From NCBI RefSeq assembly GCF_002234675.1, contig NC_019862.2, forward strand, positions 32,312,134 to 32,376,133: a DNA stretch of 64,000 nucleotides, written 5' to 3'. The notes beneath the pieces were generated by a model. That model made no database searches, was not told the DNA's origin, and saw only the letters and a program-made list of their open reading frames with translations. Below are positions 54,701 through 64,000 of the stretch, piece after piece. Origin of the DNA: Oryzias latipes (lineage: Eukaryota > Chordata > Actinopteri > Beloniformes > Adrianichthyidae). Numbering within the stretch: position 1 is the stretch's first letter; the number at the start of each line of letters is the position of its first letter. A program made the translations under genes and the position numbers.

Positions 54701-55560
54701 CTACATTTCACACAGACTCACCAAAGTTTTTTCTGTTTTTCCATCATAGAAGATGGAAAAACGTTGTCTGGTGTGATGAGTCTCTGCCACATTCAGATGG
54801 TTGGGTCAGAATCTGGCCTCAACAACATGAAAGCATGGATCCCTCCTGCCTTGTATCAACGGTTCAGGCTGGTGGCAAAATGGTAAACGGCGTATACTTA
54901 TATAGCGCTTTCTACCGTCTTTACAGTCACACACACATTCACACACTGGCGGCGGCTCCGCTGCCGAACACTGGCGCCAACCTCCCACCAGAGGCAAGGT
55001 GGGGTTCAGTGTCTTGCCCAAGGACACTTCGACACATGGGCGTGCAAGGCGGGAATCGAACCTGCAATCTTACGATCATGGGTCGACCGCCCTACCGCTG
55101 CACCACGGCCGGTAGGTGGTGGTGTCATGGTGTGGGGCATGGTTACAACGCCACGGCCTACCTGAGTATTGTTACTGACCATGTCCATCCCTTTCTGACC
55201 ACAGTGGACCATCTTCTGATGCTGCTTCCAGCAGGATAAAGCTCCATGTCACAAAGCTGGAATCATCTCAGACTGGTTTCTAGAACATGACGATGAGTTC
55301 TCTGGACTCAAACGCCTCCACAGTCACCAAAACCCAATAGAGAACCTTTGGGATGTGGTGGAACGGGAGACCAGCATCATGGATGTTCAGCAGACAAATC
55401 TGCAGCAACTGATGCTGTCATGTCAACATGGACCAAAGTCTGAGGAATGTTTCCAGAACCGTGTTGAATCTATGCCACCAAGGATTAAGGCGGTTCTGAA
55501 GGCTAAAGGGGTCCAAGCCGGTACCAGCAAGGTTGACCTGATGCAGTGTACATCCCAGCA
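54700..55560 (+). pseudogene. Decayed Tc1-like transposase, 3' half, with nested repeat
   Basis: Fragments in order: a WCDESLPHSDGWVRIWPQQH-like segment, VSTVQAGG, (insertion), GGVMVWGMV, FQQDKAPCHKAG, NPIENLWDVVERE and the tail MDVQQTNLQQLMLS. The Asp of QQDKAPCH and the Glu of NPIEN are recognisable DDE positions. Frameshifts and stops break it, and no 5' half or left inverted repeat is visible. The minisatellite lies where the 5' part would be. Confidence 0.75.
54880..55113 (-). repeat. Retroposon-tail-like repeat inside the Tc1 remnant
   Basis: Inserted at GCTGGTGG within the transposase. It includes TATAGCGCTTTCTACCGTCT, GTGTCTTGCCCAAGGACACT and GGGAATCGAACCTGCAATCT. Same general family as 24014-24360. 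Confidence 0.55.
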
Positions 55561-55570
55561 GTTTCACTCA

Positions 55571-58500
55571 AGGACAGGATTTAATAAAGGAAACCAATTA
55601 AAAACATATTGACTCCATCACAGATTTAAAGCTGAAGTCATTTGTCCTGCAGTAAGCGAGGCCATTTCTTACACAAACAGTTCTACTGAGAGCATAAGAC
55701 AGATAGATGGCTTTAACCTTATTTTGTTAATAGAATTACTGCTACCTAACGGCGGGGCAGATCTTTCCACTAAACTGCAGCACCGTGCGTAGTCTCGTTT
55801 GGAGCGTTCACTGATATAATGACCGTTGCACAAGAAACCGCCTGAACTCACAGCAGCCGCAGGTCAAAATCCTGGAAATCAGAAAACGTCACACTTCTGG
55901 TTTTACCTGAGCATTTAGCTGTAAAAATTCAGTTTATTAAAAAAACCTCTATAACAAGTCTAGAAATATAGTATGGAATTTCATAATAAAAGCACCAAGT
56001 GGAGCACTTTACAAATGTCAAAATTTAAAAAAATAACTCATGTAAATATAAAATATCTTTAACTAACATGAATTTTAAGTTTACTTGTTTGTTTTTTTAG
56101 AATGGTTTGTGTTTAAAAAACTTAAAATGAGGTCACCAAACGGTAAATATCAGATGGCATTTGAACAAAAAAGCAAAGTTCATAGACTTGAACCAAATGT
56201 TATGGCTTCAGTGAATAAACCCAGTTATGCTCTTGCTGTTCTGTTTTCAGTGATTTCTGGAGTTCAGCAAAAGCAGTTGTCCCAGAATGAACCACTACTT
56301 AGATGGTGCAGCTTTCTAGGAAGAGCGCATTACGTCTAATACCTGTATTGGTTAAGATAGCTGGCTGTCGCTTTGGTACTAACCTTATTTGAACTGAGCA
56401 GAATCTACTTAAACAATACCACGATAAACCTTTTAGCAAAGGCCACAGCACTCCTTCAGTCAGCTGCGCAGGCGGCGAGAAGCAGCAGCAGACGCTCCAT
56501 CTGTGCCGCACAAACAGGCAAAGCTGATCACGTGAGGCCGTGCGTGGAGTAAATGCTCTCGTGCTTTTGTTAGAAAAATCCTCAAAACTTTTCAGCAACA
56601 CTTTCACAGACACTGAAAATCTAGAAACAACAACAGAAAATCATTTATGAGGAAAATCTGAATCACCAGTGGTGAACAAATAAAGGTATTTGGCAAGAAA
56701 AAATGTCAATTTACTATGAAAAATAGTTCATTTGTTCCGTCTTTATGAATTTTACATTTTATCTCATTTCATGCTGGATTACTCTTCTGCCAAAATGATC
56801 AGTGTTTCTTTAGTAAATCCATTCCAAACTGAGAGCCCAGTTCACTGATTTGACTGTTTTCCTCTCATTTCCTTTGTGTTTTCTTCTTTTTGTGTTCCAG
56901 GAGGAACAACGAGGTGACTGGTCATTGTCAAAGCAAGCTGTTGTTTCACTAGATTAGCAGATTTCTAATACTTATCTGAAGCAGACAGCTTTAGTCCCTC
57001 TGAGAAAAGTACCTCAGTATAGCCCTGGACATATGGACTTTCTCCCCATCTCTGCTTTAGAAAAGGAAGAAGACAAGCCTGCAGCAAAGCCTGCATCCTC
57101 TATCCCCTCTCTCTCTTTTTTAACATTCTTCATAAACCCCGGTGCAGAAAATGACTGCTCATCTCATCAGAGGATTCCTCAAATCCCTCAGCAGATTGAG
57201 TGAATTCTGGAGGAGCTTGGCTTGCAGCGTGTGATAACAAGAGGCCAAGGATCAGGCCTCAATCTGTGCTCCGCCTCCAGAGACACGACCAACGCCGGCT
57301 TACAGCCCCCCACGTCCTTCATTTGCTCCTCCGACATGACGGCAATCCCTGAGCCGGGATACAAACACCCTCTGAGTGAAATGAACACCTCGTTGGGTTT
57401 AGCTCACATTTATGCCCCACAAGCTCCATAAAAGAGCGTGTTCCTGAAAGGTCAAAAAGGTCAAAGATGTTCCCAATATTTTAAACGATGTCCCACGAGG
57501 ATGGAGGATCACACAAATCGCTCGGATAATCTAAAAATCCAAGTGAAAAGGGAAAAAAGTCATAATAAAAGCTATATTTCCCAGTTTACAAAAGGAAATG
57601 GCATTTCAATGTATTCAATCAAAGTCTGCCTCATTTTTTCTGTTGAATTGGGTTAAAAACAAAACAGACAAAGACGACCTTTAACCAATGTCACATAAAT
57701 AAAATGTTTGATTTTTATTTATAAATTAGCCTAAAAAGTCCTTACATTGTATTGACACAAAATGCAGTCAACCAGGAGCATTCAGGGTCTGTCAAATACA
57801 AGTTTGGGTTGAAATGATTGACTATTCAGGATAATTAAGTTTGCTGTTGAATCTAAATTATTTTGAAGCTTACTATGTTCAAACCAATCTGTGTTTTATA
57901 GATAACAGTTAAAATCTACAAGTATTTTTTTTAAAAATGCTTATTTCTATGCAGGATTTCTGTTTTTGACCTCATTAATGATGCGGATCTCCCTGGGCAA
58001 CAACTTCTAACCGTCAAACGACTGCGACTGTCTTCCCAGACAGATCTATCGAACATTTTGACCCGTCAAGATTCAAATGTGAAGCTTTCAAGAATATTCT
58101 GCATCTGACAGAGCTTTTCTAGCATTTTTTCAAACCGTCAGTGACACAAATCCGTTTTTTTCTGCTCACTCTGCAGTAGAGGTTGATTTTTTTATCAAGT
58201 AGAAATAAAAAGACAAGTGTTTTCAGGTTAAGGCGCCCCTGCAGAAACAGTGCTGGACTTGTCTTTGCTCTGAAGGAATCAGAAAGCAGTTTGAAATATT
58301 AAAAAAACACTATTTCCATTCATTTCTGTTCAAACGGCACAGTAGACGTCTGCTACGCTAAAACACAAACGCACAGAGCATCGATCACAGGACAACACTG
58401 GTTTGGTAGTTTTGCAGCAGTTTATCGGCCAAATGGAAGACGCAGATCCCTGAGCTGATGTTCACACCGAATCCTGAGCAGGAATGAAAATGTTCATGAA

Positions 58501-58882
58501 CGTTGGACGTCTGCCGGTTTGCTGCTGTAAACAGCCATACGTGGAAGAAAAGAAAAACAGGAAACGTGTCTGGTGCTCTTAGCGGCGTGCACAGGACGCC
58601 ATGGTGGGCCACAGCGTGGGGAGGTGGAGCATGTGACCAACCATGTGACTGTGTTTCTGCATTTTCAGGTTTTTCTGTGCAGAAAAGTTCATTTCTTGTG
58701 AGTGTCAAGAAGGTTTTTGTTTGTCCTTTCATGCTCCTTCATGCTCTGCTGGGATTTCTGTGCTTTTCCATCCCAGAATGATCTCACAGACAACAGGAAC
58801 CAAAAACTGCTTTTGTGGCGTTTGCTTCCGTGTACGAGAAAGCGATAACACCCGTTAACAGCTGTGGATTTCAGGACTCGCA
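55571..58882. other. Intergenic, no gene seen
   Basis: No exon assembled. Includes the matk 3' flank near 58882. The stretch 57160-57440 is GC-balanced and non-repetitive, so it could be conserved, but no strong motif cluster was seen. Confidence 0.35.

Positions 58883-64000
<5,118 letters not shown>

Overview
The window is vertebrate nuclear DNA and almost certainly teleost. The genes are split into many short GT-AG exons. Introns and spacers carry fish-type DNA transposons (Tc1, Harbinger, Tigger/pogo and hAT-like ends), microsatellites and long G/C homopolymers. The protein sequences fit a percomorph such as a medaka-like fish, but the species cannot be fixed from the sequence alone. I assembled four protein-coding genes exon by exon with matching splice phases. 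All four lie on the minus strand.

Layout from left to right. 1-2990 has no assembled gene and may be 3'UTR of a plus-strand gene outside the window. 3852-18979 is sin3b (19 coding exons, 1264 aa), the scaffold of the SIN3-HDAC co-repressor. 19760-27586 is haus5 (19 coding exons, 652 aa), an augmin subunit for spindle microtubule branching; it lies head-to-tail with sin3b, with only about 0.8 kb between the two coding regions. 27587-40457 is a gene-free spacer with a perfect-consensus CTCF-type motif (28767), a 4.2-kb nested transposon (29460-33672), a 27-bp minisatellite and AT-rich homeodomain-site clusters. 40458-46119 is a retinal homeobox gene (rx1/rx2 type, 344 aa, three coding exons). 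46120-58882 is a second spacer with many G-tracts, a 102-copy 20-bp minisatellite (52381-54420) and a decayed Tc1 copy. 58883-64000 is the 3' part of matk, a CSK-family tyrosine kinase; its SH3/SH2 exons lie beyond the right edge.

The rx and matk genes are neighbours on the same strand, as RAX2 and MATK are in human 19p13.3. This supports the rx call as the RAX2-type gene and suggests an old regulatory block. Putative OTX/RAX-type sites (GGATTA, TAATTA) occur upstream of rx, in its first intron, in the spacer downstream of rx (towards haus5) and inside a matk intron. sin3b and haus5 look like housekeeping genes (broad repression, mitosis). rx and matk have tissue-restricted relatives in other vertebrates.

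The most unusual structures are tandem arrays tied to coding-like sequence. One is an 11-fold in-frame 30-bp expansion inside a Tc1 transposase. The other is the 20-bp array, whose unit length makes all three plus frames open for about 2 kb. I found no credible new enzyme system, CRISPR array, tRNA or rRNA.
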